A stretch of 64,000 nt of DNA, taken from Enterobacter pseudoroggenkampii. GTDB lineage: Bacteria > Pseudomonadota > Gammaproteobacteria > Enterobacterales > Enterobacteriaceae. This document shows positions 11,721 to 23,914 of the stretch, in pieces. The position numbers and the translations under genes were made by a program. A model generated the notes under the pieces. It saw nothing but the letters and a program-made list of their open reading frames with translations. It did no database searches and was not told the origin of the DNA. The DNA lies in the NCBI RefSeq assembly GCF_026420145.1, contig NZ_JAPMLV010000011.1:1-64000 (forward strand), written 5' to 3'. Positions within the stretch are counted from its first letter, which is position 1. The number at the start of each line of letters is the position of its first letter.

Positions 11721-12491
11721 TTACTCTTCAGTGGTCTTGTCGGACGTATCGTCTTCGTCATCCGACCGACGCCCTTTACCCACGTAGAACCTTGAGAAGA
11801 AGACGCCGACCTCAAACAGGCAGTACATCGGTATGGCCAGCAGCGTCTGCGAGAACACATCCGGCGGTGTCAGCAGCATGCCGACCACAAAGGCGCCCAC
11901 CAGGATATACGGACGCTTCTTACGCAGGTCATCCGGGGTTGTTACCCCTACCCAGCAAAGCAGCACAATGGCCACCGGCACTTCGAATGCCACGCCAAAC
12001 GCCATAAATAACGCCATCACAAAGCTGAGGTAGCTGGCGATATCCGTCGACACCTGGACCCCTTCCGGCGCGGTATGCGTCAGGAAGCCGAAGGCCAGCG
12101 GGAAGACAACGAAATAGGCAAACGCCATGCCGATATAGAACAGCAGCGAGCTGGAGACCAGCAGCGGGATCACCAGCTTGCGTTCGTGCTTATACAGTGC
12201 TGGCGCCACAAACGCCCACACCTGATAAAGAATGACCGGCGCTGAGGCAATCAACGACACCCAGAAGGTCAGCTTGATGGGGGTAAAGAACGGAGAAGCA
12301 ACGTCTGTTGCAATCATCGTTGCGCCCAGCGGCATCTGCTTAATCAGCGGTGCAGAGACCACCTGATAGATATCGTTGGCAAAATAGACCAGGCACAGGA
12401 ATATGAGTAAAACCGCAATAATGCAGTTTAACAGGCGCTTACGCAGCTCAATGAGGTGCGCAATCAGCGGTTGAGTATCATCTACTGCCAT
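11721..12491 (-). CDS. tatC: TatC, twin-arginine translocase receptor subunit
   Basis: TatC binds the twin-arginine signal peptide and, with TatB, forms the receptor that recruits TatA to export folded proteins. The 256-residue protein has six hydrophobic helices. It keeps the conserved cytoplasmic loop with the essential glutamate in LYKHERK (about residue 103) and the preceding FVAPAL. The C-terminus is short, acidic and cytoplasmic. It starts 2 bp after the tatB stop. Confidence 0.98.
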   Translation of the reverse strand: MAVDDTQPLIAHLIELRKRLLNCIIAVLLIFLCLVYFANDIYQVVSAPLIKQMPLGATMIATDVASPFFTPIKLTFWVSLIASAPVILYQVWAFVAPALYKHERKLVIPLLVSSSLLFYIGMAFAYFVVFPLAFGFLTHTAPEGVQVSTDIASYLSFVMALFMAFGVAFEVPVAIVLLCWVGVTTPDDLRKKRPYILVGAFVVGMLLTPPDVFSQTLLAIPMYCLFEVGVFFSRFYVGKGRRSDDEDDTSDKTTEE

Positions 12492-12493
12492 GT

Positions 12494-13036
12494 TTACGCT
12501 TTATCACTCGACGAGGGGGATGATTCGGAAACGGACGCAGCGTGCTTCACTTCCGCCGTTTTTGCCACCGGCTCTTCCGGCTGCACCTGTTTTTTCACTT
12601 CGGTTTCCTGCGGCGTCTGTTCTGGCGCGGCAGCCTGATGTTCTGCGCTGGCAGGCGTTACGCCCTCGCGCTGCTCCTCGCTGCCCTTCACCACCGGGTT
12701 ATGGATGGTGTTCGCTTCATCGCTCGCTTTTTCAGGATCGTTAACGCTGTAGGAGCGCTTCATGGATTCCGCCGCTTCGCGCAGCTCATCCATTGACGCT
12801 TTCAGTTCCGGCGTCAGGTTATCCATGCTCGCCTTCTCGACCTTTTTAAGGCTTTCCTGAAATTCCTGCAGCTTAAGCTCCTGCGCCAGCTCATTCTGAA
12901 CGGTCGATGCCAGCGATCTCAGCGCACGAACCCAGCCCGCAACGGTCTTCACCGCCACCGGCAGACGCTGCGGCCCCAGCACAATCAGGCCAATCACAAA
13001 GACCAGCAGGAGCTCACTAAAACCAATGTCGAACAC
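12494..13036 (-). CDS. tatB: TatB, twin-arginine translocase subunit
   Basis: TatB is the single-span partner of TatC in the signal-peptide receptor. It starts at GTG with the TatB-type N-terminus [26 protein letters not shown] (in part: one transmembrane helix, the GP hinge, then an amphipathic helix). A charged coiled region and a low-complexity Pro/Glu/Ser tail follow. At 180 residues it is slightly longer than E. coli TatB (171); the extra residues are in the variable tail. It starts 3 bp after the tatA stop. Confidence 0.96.
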   Translation of the reverse strand: MFDIGFSELLLVFVIGLIVLGPQRLPVAVKTVAGWVRALRSLASTVQNELAQELKLQEFQESLKKVEKASMDNLTPELKASMDELREAAESMKRSYSVNDPEKASDEANTIHNPVVKGSEEQREGVTPASAEHQAAAPEQTPQETEVKKQVQPEEPVAKTAEVKHAASVSESSPSSSDKA

Positions 13037-13039
13037 GAC

Positions 13040-13294
13040 TTACACCTGCTCTTTATCGTGGCGTTTAGCGTCTTCCTTTTTGGCTTCTTCCTGCTTATCG
13101 GCGATGGACTTAGCAGTAAAATCAGCGTCCTGGCTGGTTTTATCCTGCTTGCTCTCATCATCGCTCATCGCTTTCTTGAAGCCTTTGATAGACGCGCCCA
13201 GGTCGGAACCAATAGAACCGAGCTTTTTGGTGCCAAACAGCAGCACGACGATGACGGCAATGATCAACAATTGCCAGATACTGATACCACCCAT
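13040..13294 (-). CDS. tatA: TatA, twin-arginine translocase pore-forming subunit
   Basis: TatA oligomerises to open the path for folded substrates. The 84-residue protein has a short N-terminal transmembrane helix (residues about 5-20), the conserved [14 protein letters not shown] hinge and amphipathic helix, and a lysine/aspartate-rich tail. It is five residues shorter than E. coli TatA, in the tail. AGGAA precedes the ATG. It is the first gene of tatABCD and lies 76 bp downstream of ubiB. Confidence 0.97.
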   Translation of the reverse strand: MGGISIWQLLIIAVIVVLLFGTKKLGSIGSDLGASIKGFKKAMSDDESKQDKTSQDADFTAKSIADKQEEAKKEDAKRHDKEQV

Positions 13295-13370
13295 ACATGT
13301 TCCTCAGGGATAGATGATTAATTAGTCAGGTCGCATTATACGTATGCGACCCGTCGATAGCGACGCAAAC

Positions 13371-15011
13371 TCAGCGCGTTTTTCGCCATCCGGCAAGCCA
13401 GACAACCACCCCGGCGGCCATCAGCCAGGCGGGCATCATCTGCCAGTCCGGACGGTTGATCAGCAGCAGCGTACCGCTCAACAGCAGCGTTGCGCCAATC
13501 CCAAAGAGATAGCGTGACTGGCCCTGGCGAACCCGGCTGGACTGAAGCTCGCGGGCGATTTTATCCATGCTGTGCTGAAGGTTCTTGCTCTGACGCAAAC
13601 TGTCATAAACCAGTTCAGGAATTTCAGGCATTTTTTCTATCCAGAACGGGCCTTTCTCTTTCAGCGAGCGCACCAGCGCCGGAATACCAACCTGATCCTT
13701 AATCCAGGACTCAAGGAAAGGTTTCGCGGTCTTCCACAAGTCTAACTGAGGATAGAGCTGTCGGCCTACACCCTCAACGTAAAGTAATGTTTTCTGAAGT
13801 AAAACTAGCTGTGGCTGAACTTCCATATTAAAGCGGCGAGCCGTGTTGAACAGGTTTAACAGCACGTGCCCGAAGGAGATTTCCGCCAGCGGTTTTTCAA
13901 AAATCGGTTCACAAACGGTCCGGATCGCGAACTCGAACTCCTCGACGTTGGTGTCCGGCGGCACCCAGCCTGAATCGACGTGCAGCTCGGCCACCTTACG
14001 GTAGTCGCGGTTGAAGAACGCGATGAAGTTCTCTGCCAGATACCGTTTATCTTCCTTGTTCAGCGACCCCACAATCCCGCAGTCGATACCGATGTACTTC
14101 GGATCCTCAGGGTGTTCGTAGCTCACGAAGATATTGCCCGGATGCATGTCCGCATGGAAAAAGCTGTCGCGGAACACCTGGGTAAAGAAGACCTGTACCC
14201 CACGCTCGGCCAACAGCTTCATGTTCGTTCCCTGCTTCTCCAGGGCCACCACATCCGAAACCGGAATACCGTAGATTCGCTCCATCACCATCATGTTCTG
14301 GCTGCAGTAGTCAGAATAGACTTCAGGGACATAGAGCATCGGGCTGTTTTCAAAGTTGCGACGCAGCTGAATGGCGTTTGCCGATTCGCGCAGCAGGTTA
14401 AGCTCATCAATCAGCGTTTTTTCATATTCCCGCACCACTTCCAGTGGACGAAGGCGACGCCCGTCCGGCAGCAAGCGTGGTACCCAGCGCGCCAGACGAT
14501 AAATCAGCTTCATGTCTGCTTTGATGATGGGCAGGATGTCCGGACGAATGACCTTAATAACAACTTCTTTGCCGTTTTCTTTCAGACGCGCGGTATGCAC
14601 CTGCGCGATAGAGGCCGATGCCAGTGGGTGAATGTCGAAATCGTCAAACCAGGTCTCGACGGGTACATTTCCCATCGCCTCTTCAATTTGCTTTTTCGCG
14701 CGCGCGCCGTCAAACGGTGCGACGCGGTCCTGCAGCATCGCGAGTTCATCAGCAATCAGCGGCGGGAAGAGATCGCGACGGGTCGACAGCATCTGTCCAA
14801 ATTTAATCCAAACCGGACCGAGCTCCTGCAGCGCCAGGCGAAGACGCTCACCCAGCGGTTGACCTTTATGGCGATTGGGCATCCAGAACAGCATCCGCCG
14901 CCAGATACGAAGCGGCAGCGTGATACGCATTTTGGGGATAAGCTCGTCGAGCCCGTAGCTCAAAAAGGTGCGAATAATAAAATAGAGGCGCCGAATTTCA
15001 CCAGGCGTCAT
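13371..15011 (-). CDS. ubiB: UbiB, ubiquinone biosynthesis ATPase/kinase-like protein
   Basis: UbiB is a member of the atypical ADCK/COQ8 kinase-like family that supports ubiquinone synthesis, probably by ATPase activity on membrane lipid intermediates. The 546-residue protein has the family KxGQ motif ([11 protein letters not shown]), the alanine-type nucleotide loop ([11 protein letters not shown]), and the catalytic-like segment [11 protein letters not shown]. Two hydrophobic helices at the C-terminus anchor it. The start overlaps the ubiJ stop by 4 bp, indicating coupling in ubiE-ubiJ-ubiB. Confidence 0.97.
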   Translation of the reverse strand: MTPGEIRRLYFIIRTFLSYGLDELIPKMRITLPLRIWRRMLFWMPNRHKGQPLGERLRLALQELGPVWIKFGQMLSTRRDLFPPLIADELAMLQDRVAPFDGARAKKQIEEAMGNVPVETWFDDFDIHPLASASIAQVHTARLKENGKEVVIKVIRPDILPIIKADMKLIYRLARWVPRLLPDGRRLRPLEVVREYEKTLIDELNLLRESANAIQLRRNFENSPMLYVPEVYSDYCSQNMMVMERIYGIPVSDVVALEKQGTNMKLLAERGVQVFFTQVFRDSFFHADMHPGNIFVSYEHPEDPKYIGIDCGIVGSLNKEDKRYLAENFIAFFNRDYRKVAELHVDSGWVPPDTNVEEFEFAIRTVCEPIFEKPLAEISFGHVLLNLFNTARRFNMEVQPQLVLLQKTLLYVEGVGRQLYPQLDLWKTAKPFLESWIKDQVGIPALVRSLKEKGPFWIEKMPEIPELVYDSLRQSKNLQHSMDKIARELQSSRVRQGQSRYLFGIGATLLLSGTLLLINRPDWQMMPAWLMAAGVVVWLAGWRKTR

Positions 15012-15613
15012 TTGCCCTCCAGTTTTTCCAGCCGTTTGGTTAACGCATCAACCGCACGTTCAACAGCAGCGGTCTCTTCCGCAAACCACGCCACTTCCAG
15101 TGGACCGGGCGCCATTCGCCACTCCTCCGTCAGCACTTCCGCCGCATAGCGTTGCTGACGTTGCAGGCTTTTACGCGCAAAGGAGGAGCCACCCTGAAGG
15201 ACTTTCCCGATGCCTTCGGCGGCGATGTCGCCGATAAAAGGCACGAGCAGCTCTGCCGGGTCGAACTCCGCCAGATCGGTGAGCGCAACGAAGTTCTGCA
15301 CGACCTGAATGTCGCCTTCTACTTCCAGCTCACCGCTGCGGATAAGCGCCGTTAATTGCTGGCGATCGCGCAGTTTTGGCAGCACGCTCATGTGCGTGAT
15401 GACCGAGCAGTCAGCTTCACCTTCCCACTCCCCCAGTACGTCAAGCTGGCGTTCGCTGAAGACCAGTACAAGCGGCGTCGATAACTCTTTTAAAACAATG
15501 CGCAATACCTTCCCGTTTAGCCGCTGACGCGCAGCTTTCAGCGCCGGAGCGCGATACAGGAAAGCGTTCAGTACATTCTCGATGCCTGCGGAGACTAAGG
15601 GTTTAAAGGGCAC
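15008..15613 (-). CDS. ubiJ: UbiJ, ubiquinone biosynthesis accessory factor (SCP2 domain)
   Basis: UbiJ (formerly YigP) binds ubiquinone intermediates through an SCP2 lipid-binding domain and, with UbiK, supports the cytosolic Ubi metabolon. The best start is GTG at 15613: GGAGG lies six bases upstream and the product is 201 residues, as in E. coli. An upstream ATG in frame would add 16 unlikely residues. In E. coli the 3' part of this gene also carries the small RNA EsrE; I cannot confirm that here. Confidence 0.93.
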   Translation of the reverse strand: MPFKPLVSAGIENVLNAFLYRAPALKAARQRLNGKVLRIVLKELSTPLVLVFSERQLDVLGEWEGEADCSVITHMSVLPKLRDRQQLTALIRSGELEVEGDIQVVQNFVALTDLAEFDPAELLVPFIGDIAAEGIGKVLQGGSSFARKSLQRQQRYAAEVLTEEWRMAPGPLEVAWFAEETAAVERAVDALTKRLEKLEGK

Positions 15614-15626
15614 GGGACACCTCCAC

Positions 15627-16382
15627 TCAGAATTTGTAACCGCGATGCAGCGCGACGACACCCGCCGTCAGGTTGAAATATTCAACGTTCTCAAATTCTG
15701 CATCCTGCATCATGGCTTTTAAGGTGTCCTGATCCGGGTGCATACGGATAGATTCCGCCAGATAGCGGTAACTTTCCGCATCATTCGCCACCAGCTCGCC
15801 GATGCGCGGCAGCACGTGGAAGGAATAGGCGTCGTAGGCTTTGCTCAGCGGCTCAATGATCGGTTTCGAGAACTCGAGCACCAGCAGGCGTCCACCCGGT
15901 TTCAGCACGCGGTACATGGAGCGCAGCGCCTTTTCTTTATCGGTCACGTTACGCAGACCGAAGGAGATCGTGATGCAGTCAAAGGTATTGTCCGGGAACG
16001 GCAGCGCTTCGGCGTTTGCCTGAACATATTCCACATTCCCCACCACGCCGATGTTACGCAGCTTTTCGCGGCCCATTTTCAGCATGGAGTCATTAATATC
16101 GGCGAGGACAACGCGCCCGGTTTCGCCCACCAGACGGGAGAATTTCGCGGTTAAATCGCCCGTACCGCCGGCTAAATCCAGCACCGTTTGTCCGCGACGT
16201 ACGCCGCTACAGTCAATGGTGAAGCGCTTCCACAAGCGATGAATGCCGAACGACATCAGGTCATTCATTACATCGTACTTCGCCGCCACGGAATGAAATA
16301 CGTGGGCCACCATGTCAGCTTTCTGCGCTTTGGCGACAGTCTGAAAGCCAAAGTGCGTTGTGTCTTGTGAATCGTCAGCCAT
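15627..16382 (-). CDS. ubiE: UbiE, ubiquinone/menaquinone C-methyltransferase
   Basis: UbiE methylates demethylmenaquinol and the 2-methoxy-6-polyprenyl-benzoquinol intermediate, so it serves both quinone pathways. The 251-residue protein has the S-adenosylmethionine motif [11 protein letters not shown] and the UbiE signatures [11 protein letters not shown] and [15 protein letters not shown]. It is the first gene of ubiE-ubiJ-ubiB, with a 13-bp gap to ubiJ. Confidence 0.98.
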   Translation of the reverse strand: MADDSQDTTHFGFQTVAKAQKADMVAHVFHSVAAKYDVMNDLMSFGIHRLWKRFTIDCSGVRRGQTVLDLAGGTGDLTAKFSRLVGETGRVVLADINDSMLKMGREKLRNIGVVGNVEYVQANAEALPFPDNTFDCITISFGLRNVTDKEKALRSMYRVLKPGGRLLVLEFSKPIIEPLSKAYDAYSFHVLPRIGELVANDAESYRYLAESIRMHPDQDTLKAMMQDAEFENVEYFNLTAGVVALHRGYKF

Positions 16383-16448
16383 CTCAGAGCCTGCTTATCA
16401 GTAAAATGTTCGTGAAGTGTAACAGATTGGGCGCGTTTGCCCTACGTT

Positions 16449-17906
16449 TCAACCACCGCGAAAGAAACGCGCCGGAGTCTCGTCTGGTGATAAATCCACC
16501 GCTAACGTATTGTCTTCACTGTTTGTCTTTTGTTCGTCCGCACCTTCTCGCAGGCGAAACTCGTCGTCCTGGGCGGTGGCCTGTTCCACCAATTCCGGAT
16601 GAATCTCGCGTTTAACCTCTACCCCCAGGCTGCGGAATGATTCGGCCTGCGCCAGCAGATTGCCGCGTCCCGAGGTGAGTTTTTTCATCGCCTGGCGGTA
16701 GTTATCCTGCGCACGATCCAGGCTCTGCCCGACTGAGGACATGTCGTCCACGAAGAGGCGCATTTTGTCGTACAGCTTGCTGGCACGATCGGCAATCTGC
16801 TGCGCGTTGCGGCTCTGGTGCTCATAGCGCCACAGGTTCGCAATGGTACGTAACGCCACCAGCAACGTGGTAGGGCTGACCAGCATAATGTTATTTTTGA
16901 GCGCTTCGGTGATGAGTTCAGGCTGCCTGTCGAGTGCCAGCAGAAACGCGGGCTCTACCGGAATAAACATCAGGACATAGTCCAGCGAGCGAAGACCCGG
17001 CAACTGCTGATAGTCTTTTCTGCCGAGCAGGCGAATGTGGTTACGCACGGAGGCAATGTGCTCCTGCAGCGCCGATTCGCGGGTGTAGTCATCCTCCGCG
17101 TTGAAGTAACGCTCATACGCCACCAGGGTCATTTTGGCGTCAATCACCACATCTTTACCCTGCGGCAGCCGCACAATCACATCCGGCTGCATGCGAGAGC
17201 GGGCGTCGTTTTCGATACTCACCTGCGTTTCGTATTCATATCCTTCCCGCAGGCCGGAGGCTTCCAGTACGCGGGTCAGCACCACTTCTCCCCAGTTGCC
17301 CTGGGTTTTGTTATCCCCTTTGAGCGCGCGGGTCAGGTTGACCGCTTCCTGCGCCATCTGGGCATTCAGCTGCTGGAGATTGCGAATCTCATGCGCCAGG
17401 GTGTGCCGCTCGCGGGCTTCCTGACCAAAACTGTCCTGCACCTGACGACGAAAACCGTCCAGCTGTTCACGCAGCGGCGTCAGCAGGCTGTTAAGGCTCT
17501 GGCGGTTCTGTTCGTCAACGCGACGGTTGCTGTGCTCGAAAATACGGTTGGCGAGGTTCTCAAACTGTTCGCTGAGGCGCTGCTCGCTGTTGATCATCTG
17601 GCGGATTTTGTCTTCCGCATGCAGCTGAGTGGATTCAAGGCGGGTGGTCACTTCGCGGAGATCGGCCTCCAGCGAGGTGTTGATATCTCGGAGATTGCGC
17701 AGTTCGTTGTTGAGCAGTTCACACTCGTCGCGCCAGTGTTCACTCAGGGCAAGCTGCTGCCTGGCCGCGCTTAAATCGGCGACGATCTCTTCACGTTCAG
17801 CCAGCTGATCGGCCTTCTGCTGCGCATGCTGATAACTGGACATCAGCCAGCCTATCGCCACGCCCGCCAGCGCAATCACTGCATAAATCAGGATTGAGAT
17901 ATCCAC
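16449..17906 (-). CDS. rmuC: RmuC, DNA recombination-limiting protein
   Basis: RmuC limits inversions and other rearrangements at short inverted repeats and is predicted to be nuclease-related. The 485-residue protein has an N-terminal membrane helix (about 3-22), a long coiled-coil region (about 25-190), and a restriction-endonuclease-like core with PDVIVRLPQGKDVVIDAKMT. The start is GTG at 17904-17906 behind a GGGGG ribosome site. It is about ten residues longer than the E. coli protein, in the variable acidic tail. Confidence 0.95.
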   Translation of the reverse strand: MDISILIYAVIALAGVAIGWLMSSYQHAQQKADQLAEREEIVADLSAARQQLALSEHWRDECELLNNELRNLRDINTSLEADLREVTTRLESTQLHAEDKIRQMINSEQRLSEQFENLANRIFEHSNRRVDEQNRQSLNSLLTPLREQLDGFRRQVQDSFGQEARERHTLAHEIRNLQQLNAQMAQEAVNLTRALKGDNKTQGNWGEVVLTRVLEASGLREGYEYETQVSIENDARSRMQPDVIVRLPQGKDVVIDAKMTLVAYERYFNAEDDYTRESALQEHIASVRNHIRLLGRKDYQQLPGLRSLDYVLMFIPVEPAFLLALDRQPELITEALKNNIMLVSPTTLLVALRTIANLWRYEHQSRNAQQIADRASKLYDKMRLFVDDMSSVGQSLDRAQDNYRQAMKKLTSGRGNLLAQAESFRSLGVEVKREIHPELVEQATAQDDEFRLREGADEQKTNSEDNTLAVDLSPDETPARFFRGG

Positions 17907-17998
17907 AATGCCCCCTGCATCAACGTATTACCCGCACAAAATAAGATTGTGCTGTATAAACGTCCAGTTTGAAAGGGTTTTCCTGCGAGGCGCTACGC

Positions 17999-18028
17999 AA
18001 AAAATAAAGGCCGAACGTGTCGGCCTTT
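17999..18028 (-). terminator. Rho-independent terminator of udp
   Basis: A 9-bp stem (AAAGGCCGA with TCGGCCTTT, 18006-18014 and 18020-18028) and a T-rich tail on the minus strand lie 19 bp downstream of the udp stop codon. They separate udp from rmuC. Confidence 0.9.
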
Positions 18029-18046
18029 GATTTAGAAAGGAAGGGA

Positions 18047-18808
18047 CTAGATCAGGCGACGCGCGGCTTCAACCACGATTTTCACTGCATGGCTTTCGGT
18101 CTGCTTCATGGTTTCGGCGTTCGGGATCTCCTGCTGGGTACGGTTGACGATAACGCCCGCCACCATACCGGCACGCAGACCCTGGCTTGCGCACATGGTC
18201 AGCAGCGTGGCGGATTCCATTTCGTAGTTCATCACGCCCATTGACTGCCACTCTTCCATGGAGCCTTTGAAGCGGCTTACCACGCGGCCAGAGAAGGTGT
18301 CGTAACGCTCCTGGCCCGGGTAGAAGGTGTCGGAAGAGGCGGTTACGCCTACGTGGGTGGTTGCGCCCACGGATTTCGCGGCTTCAACCAGCGCGGTGGT
18401 GCATTCGAAATCCGCCACTGCCGGGAATTCCATCGGTGCAAAGTGCAGGCTTGCACCGTCCAGACGGACGGACGCGGTCGTGACCAGCACGTCGCCGACG
18501 TTGATGTGCGGCTGGATAGCGCCGGTGGTACCGATACGCAGGAAAGTACGAATGCCCAGCTGCGCCAGCTCTTCAACAGCAATAGACGTAGACGGACCAC
18601 CGATACCGGTAGAGCACACGATCACCGCTTTGCCATCCAGCTCTGCGCGCCAGGTGGTGAACTCACGATGGGCAGCCAGCTTGACCGGCTTATCCATCAG
18701 CGCGGCGATCTTTTCCACACGCTCAGGATCGCCAGGGACGATAGCGAGCGTAGCCCCTTGTAAATCGTTTTTAGTGAGGCCGAGATGAAAAACATCAGAC
18801 TTAGACAT
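18047..18808 (-). CDS. udp: Udp, uridine phosphorylase
   Basis: Udp cleaves uridine with phosphate to uracil and ribose-1-phosphate in pyrimidine salvage. The 253-residue protein matches the E. coli enzyme in length. It shows the nucleoside phosphorylase motifs: the phosphate-binding [13 protein letters not shown], the SxGxGxPS-like [12 protein letters not shown], and the substrate region [12 protein letters not shown]. It stands alone with its own terminator and a CRP/CytR-type upstream region. Confidence 0.98.
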   Translation of the reverse strand: MSKSDVFHLGLTKNDLQGATLAIVPGDPERVEKIAALMDKPVKLAAHREFTTWRAELDGKAVIVCSTGIGGPSTSIAVEELAQLGIRTFLRIGTTGAIQPHINVGDVLVTTASVRLDGASLHFAPMEFPAVADFECTTALVEAAKSVGATTHVGVTASSDTFYPGQERYDTFSGRVVSRFKGSMEEWQSMGVMNYEMESATLLTMCASQGLRAGMVAGVIVNRTQQEIPNAETMKQTESHAVKIVVEAARRLI

Positions 18809-18881
18809 AGGTGACTCCTCTGTGGGTCGGTTAGTCAGAAGAAGTAAAACGGTACTTTACAGAAGCAGTAAGTATATTTTC

Positions 18882-18947
18882 GTGACGCACCTCACCATGA
18901 ATGAAAATGATTACATTTGATTTCCATAAAAAGGTGATTCACATCAC
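18882..18947 (-). promoter_or_regulatory. Tandem CRP sites (CytR-type control) of udp
   Basis: Two CRP-like half-site pairs are present: GTGACGCACCTCAC (18882-18895) and GTGATTCACATCAC (18934-18947). Their centres are 52 bp apart, the spacing seen in CytR-regulated promoters such as deoP2 and E. coli udp, where CytR binds between two CRP dimers. If the proximal site is centred near -41.5, transcription would start near 18847, with a weak -10 TAAAGT at about 18854-18859. The CytR site itself is not clear by eye. Confidence 0.8.
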
Positions 18948-19063
18948 ATTAACAAGTTATATCGTCAGGTGCTGCACAAAAGATAGACCGTTTAAGGCAC
19001 TGTGAGTTGTTAACCTGGTGTCTATATTTACCTTTGCGCTAACTGATTGGTACGGAGAATGCC

Positions 19064-19870
19064 ATGACTGAAAAAACTGGTTTTGCACCTGCTGCGGCCC
19101 CGCATGCCTCAACCATCGTCTCAACATCTGAAGACGCCATCACGGCGGGTGAGACCTCTATTCCCTCGCAGGGGGAGAATATGCCTGCTTATCACGCACG
19201 ACCAAAATCGGCAGACGGCCCGCTGCCCATCGTGATTGTGATTCAGGAGATATTTGGTGTTCACGAACACATTCGCGACCTCTGCCGCCGGCTGGCGCTG
19301 GAAGGGTATCTGGCCGTTGCGCCAGAGCTCTACTTCCGTCAGGGCGATCCGAACGACTACAGCGATATTCCTACATTGCTCAGCAACCTGGTCAGCAAAG
19401 TCCCGGACGCGCAGGTGCTGGCCGACCTCGACCACGTCGCCAGCTGGGCGGCGCGCAACGGGGGCGATCCCCATCGTCTGCTGGTCACCGGTTTCTGCTG
19501 GGGCGGACGCATTAGCTGGCTGTATGCCGCGCATAACCCGCAGCTCAAAGCCGCTGTCGCCTGGTACGGCAAACTGGTGGGTGAAAAAACGCTGAATTCA
19601 CCGAAACATCCGGTTGATATCGCCACCGAGTTGAATGCCCCCGTGTTAGGGCTTTACGGCGGTCAGGACACCGGTATTTCGCTGGATTCGGTAGAAACCA
19701 TGCGCCATGCGCTCCGCGCGGCAAATGCGAAGGCGGAGATTGTAGTTTACCCGGATGCCGGGCATGCGTTTAACGCCGACTATCGTCCGAGCTATCACGC
19801 TGAATCGGCGAAAGATGGATGGCAGCGGATGCTTACGTGGTTCCGTCAGTACGGTGGTAAAAAAGGGTAA
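19064..19870 (+). CDS. ysgA: YsgA, dienelactone hydrolase family protein
   Basis: This is an alpha/beta hydrolase of the dienelactone hydrolase family (YsgA/DlhH), 268 residues. The catalytic triad is visible: cysteine in VTGFCWGGR, aspartate in LYGGQDTG, and histidine in DAGHAFNADY. The physiological substrate is not known. It is divergent from udp, as in E. coli. The usual neighbour metE is pushed away here by the GH1 gene that starts 38 bp downstream. Confidence 0.93.
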   Translation: MTEKTGFAPAAAPHASTIVSTSEDAITAGETSIPSQGENMPAYHARPKSADGPLPIVIVIQEIFGVHEHIRDLCRRLALEGYLAVAPELYFRQGDPNDYSDIPTLLSNLVSKVPDAQVLADLDHVASWAARNGGDPHRLLVTGFCWGGRISWLYAAHNPQLKAAVAWYGKLVGEKTLNSPKHPVDIATELNAPVLGLYGGQDTGISLDSVETMRHALRAANAKAEIVVYPDAGHAFNADYRPSYHAESAKDGWQRMLTWFRQYGGKKG

Positions 19871-19896
19871 GCCTTTCCCATCATCATGACGCATAA

Positions 19897-21372
<1,476 letters not shown>

Positions 21373-21381
21373 GTACGATAA

Positions 21382-21401
21382 GGCCGGGCTGGCACCCGGC
21401 C
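21382..21401. terminator. GC-rich hairpin between GH1 gene and metE
   Basis: GGCCGGG (21382-21388) pairs with CCCGGCC (21395-21401) around a 6-base loop in the 43-bp gap between two convergent genes. No T tract follows on either strand. It may be a lone REP-like element or a weak bidirectional 3'-end structure. Confidence 0.5.
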
Positions 21402-21415
21402 ATCGCGCGTCACAA

Positions 21416-23677
21416 TTATGCCTGACGCAACTTCTGTGCTGCCTTCACCATGTTCGCCAGCGCCGCACGCGTCTCCGGCCAGCCGCGGGTTTTCAGGCCG
21501 CAGTCCGGATTCACCCACAGGCGCTCAGCCGGAATGCGCTGGGCCGCTTTTTTCAGCAGGGCTTCAATCCACTCCACGCTCGGCACGTTCGGGGAGTGAA
21601 TGTCGTACACGCCCGGCCCGATTTCGTTCGGGTAGTCGAATTCTTCAAACGACTCCAGCAGCTCCATGTCAGAGCGCGACGTCTCAATGGTGATCACGTC
21701 GGCGTCCAGCGCGGCAATCGAATCCATGATGTCATTAAATTCGCAGTAACACATGTGGGTGTGGATCTGGGTGTCGTCCTTCGCCACCGCGGCGTTGATG
21801 CGGAACGCTTCCACACCCCACTGCAGGTAGGCATCCCAGTCGCTGCGGCGCAGCGGCAGACCTTCGCGCAGGGCCGGTTCGTCAATCTGAATAATGCCAA
21901 TGCCTGCTGCTTCCAGATCCGCCACTTCATCACGCAGTGCCAGGGCAATCTGTTTGGCGATGGTTTCACGGGTCACGTCTTCACGCGGGAAGGACCAGCA
22001 AAGAATGGTCACCGGACCAGTGAGCATGCCTTTCACCGGCTTGTCCGTGAGGGACTGCGCGTATTTCGCCCATTCCACGGTGATCGCTTCCGGGCGGCTG
22101 ACGTCACCGATAACCACTGGTGGCTTCACGCAGCGGGAGCCATAGCTCTGCACCCAGCCGTTTTGGGTAAACACAAAGCCGTCGAGATGCTCACCGAAGT
22201 ATTCCACCATGTCGTTACGCTCGGCCTCACCGTGCACCAGCACGTCCAGACCCAGCCGCTCCTGCTCGATAATCGCCTGCTTGATGTGTTCGGCAATACC
22301 GGTGCGGTAGTGATTCGCATCCAGATTGCCCTTTTTGAAGTCCAGACGCAGGCCACGGATTTCGGTGGTTTGCGGGAAGGAACCTATGGTGGTGGTCGGC
22401 CACGCAGGCAGGTTGAAGCGGGCACGCTGCGCTTCAGCGCGGACTTCATACGGGCTCTGACGCTGGCTGTCCTGGGCGGTGATGGCCGCCAGACGTTTTT
22501 CCACCGCCGGGTTATGCACACGCGCCGAGTGACGACGCGCCTGGATCGGTGCGCTCCATTCGGCGATCGCCGCCGTGTCGCCGCTGTTCAGCGCATCGCG
22601 CAGCAGCGTCAGCTCTTCACATTTTTGCAGGGCGAAGGCAAACCAGCTTTTCACCTCAGCATCCAGACGGGTTTCGACGCTCAAATCGATCGGGCTGTGC
22701 AGCAGGGAGCAGGACGAAGCCACCCACAGCTCACGTTTGCCGACGATGTCTTTTATTTGAGCGTATTTCCCGGTGAGATCGGCACGCCAGACGTTACGAC
22801 CGTTAATCAGCCCGGCGGAAAGCAGCCAGTCCACAGGCAGGCGCTTATGCAGCTCCGCCACATCGTCTTTACCGTGTACGAGGTCAACGTGCAGACCCTG
22901 AACCGGCAACGCGGTAATGGTGTTAAGGTTCGGCGTTACGCCTTCGAAATAGGTGGTCAGCAGCAGCTTCACTTGCCCCGCCAGCGCGTCATACGCCGGT
23001 TTGAAGGCATCGTGCCAAACCTTGGGCAGTTCGAGCACCAGCGCCGGCTCGTCGATTTGCACCCACTGAATGCCGCGTTTGCCCAGCTCAATCAGCACCT
23101 GTTTGTAGACCGGCAGAATGTCCTTCAGCAGGCTGAGTCGGTCAAACTGCTCGCCTTTTACTTTACCCAGCCACAGGTACGTTACCGGCCCGAGCAGAAC
23201 CGGTTTCACCTGATGGCCCAGCGCCAGCGCTTCGTCCACTTCATCCAGAAGCTGCGTCCAGGTCAGCCTGAACTGCTGACCTTTCACGAACTCCGGCACC
23301 ATATAGTGATAGTTGGTGTTGAACCACTTGGTCATTTCCGCCGCTGCCGCTGGCTCACCCGTTGGCGCACGGCCACGGCCGATGCGGAACAGGGTATCGA
23401 TATCTACCGATCCATCTTTGTTCTGATGACGAGCCGGCACGTTGCCAAGCAGCAGGCTGGTCGTCAGAACATGGTCGTACCAGGCGAAATCGCCCACCGG
23501 CAACAGGTCAATGCCCGCCTGTTTTTGCTGAGCCCAGTGACGAGCGCGCAACTCGCGTCCCACCGCCAGCAGTTCTTCACGGGTGGCGTTCCCCGCCCAG
23601 TAGCTTTCTTGCGCTTTTTTCAGTTCGCGACGCAGGCCAACGCGAGGGAAACCGAGTGTGTGATTGCGGATTGTCAT
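21416..23677 (-). CDS. metE: MetE, cobalamin-independent methionine synthase
   Basis: MetE transfers the methyl group of 5-methyltetrahydropteroyl-triglutamate to homocysteine. The 753-residue protein equals E. coli MetE in length and contains both barrels. Zinc ligands lie in [11 protein letters not shown] and near [11 protein letters not shown], and substrate contacts in [19 protein letters not shown] precedes the ATG. It is divergent from metR, which activates it; MetJ boxes lie in the shared intergenic region. Confidence 0.98.
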   Translation of the reverse strand: MTIRNHTLGFPRVGLRRELKKAQESYWAGNATREELLAVGRELRARHWAQQKQAGIDLLPVGDFAWYDHVLTTSLLLGNVPARHQNKDGSVDIDTLFRIGRGRAPTGEPAAAAEMTKWFNTNYHYMVPEFVKGQQFRLTWTQLLDEVDEALALGHQVKPVLLGPVTYLWLGKVKGEQFDRLSLLKDILPVYKQVLIELGKRGIQWVQIDEPALVLELPKVWHDAFKPAYDALAGQVKLLLTTYFEGVTPNLNTITALPVQGLHVDLVHGKDDVAELHKRLPVDWLLSAGLINGRNVWRADLTGKYAQIKDIVGKRELWVASSCSLLHSPIDLSVETRLDAEVKSWFAFALQKCEELTLLRDALNSGDTAAIAEWSAPIQARRHSARVHNPAVEKRLAAITAQDSQRQSPYEVRAEAQRARFNLPAWPTTTIGSFPQTTEIRGLRLDFKKGNLDANHYRTGIAEHIKQAIIEQERLGLDVLVHGEAERNDMVEYFGEHLDGFVFTQNGWVQSYGSRCVKPPVVIGDVSRPEAITVEWAKYAQSLTDKPVKGMLTGPVTILCWSFPREDVTRETIAKQIALALRDEVADLEAAGIGIIQIDEPALREGLPLRRSDWDAYLQWGVEAFRINAAVAKDDTQIHTHMCYCEFNDIMDSIAALDADVITIETSRSDMELLESFEEFDYPNEIGPGVYDIHSPNVPSVEWIEALLKKAAQRIPAERLWVNPDCGLKTRGWPETRAALANMVKAAQKLRQA

Positions 23678-23826
23678 GTTTTCTTCCTCTAATTAATTGT
23701 AAATCCTTTGGATTTTGAATTTAGGGAAGGCGGCAAGTTTGCTCATCCCCGGGAGCTTACATGAGTAAGTGACCGGGGTGGGTAAACGCAGCCAACGCAC
23801 CATAAATTTAAAAGACGAAGGATTTT

Positions 23827-23850
23827 AGCCGTCCAGATGTTTACACATCC
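23827..23850. promoter_or_regulatory. MetJ operator (three tandem met boxes)
   Basis: Three adjacent 8-mers resemble the met box AGACGTCT: AGCCGTCC (6 of 8), AGATGTTT (6 of 8) and ACACATCC (5 of 8). MetJ with S-adenosylmethionine binds such arrays cooperatively. The array lies 64 bp upstream of metR and could repress metR and metE. The call is by consensus and position. Confidence 0.75.
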
Positions 23851-23901
23851 ATAATTGGCAGTTACTGTATATTCCTCAAGCGCAATATGTTCATGGCGAA
23901 G

Positions 23902-23914
23902 TGAAGGACTTTCA
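23902..23914. promoter_or_regulatory. Possible MetR box overlapping metR start
   Basis: TGAAGGACTTTCA fits the MetR consensus TGAA-N5-TTCA exactly. It contains the AAGGA ribosome site and ends at the A of the metR start codon. It may be an autoregulatory site, or chance constraint from the ribosome site. Other MetR boxes for metE were not clear. Confidence 0.35.

Noticed and set aside
13980..15149. 389-codon open frame antisense to ubiB/ubiJ
   Set aside because: It is a shadow of two well-supported genes, with shadow-type composition and no ribosome site.
21596..23692. 698-codon open frame on the plus strand, antisense to metE
   Set aside because: It mirrors metE, a strongly codon-biased gene whose reverse frame lacks stops. 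The translation is rich in His, Arg, Gln and Val with no recognisable domain, and no ribosome site precedes it.
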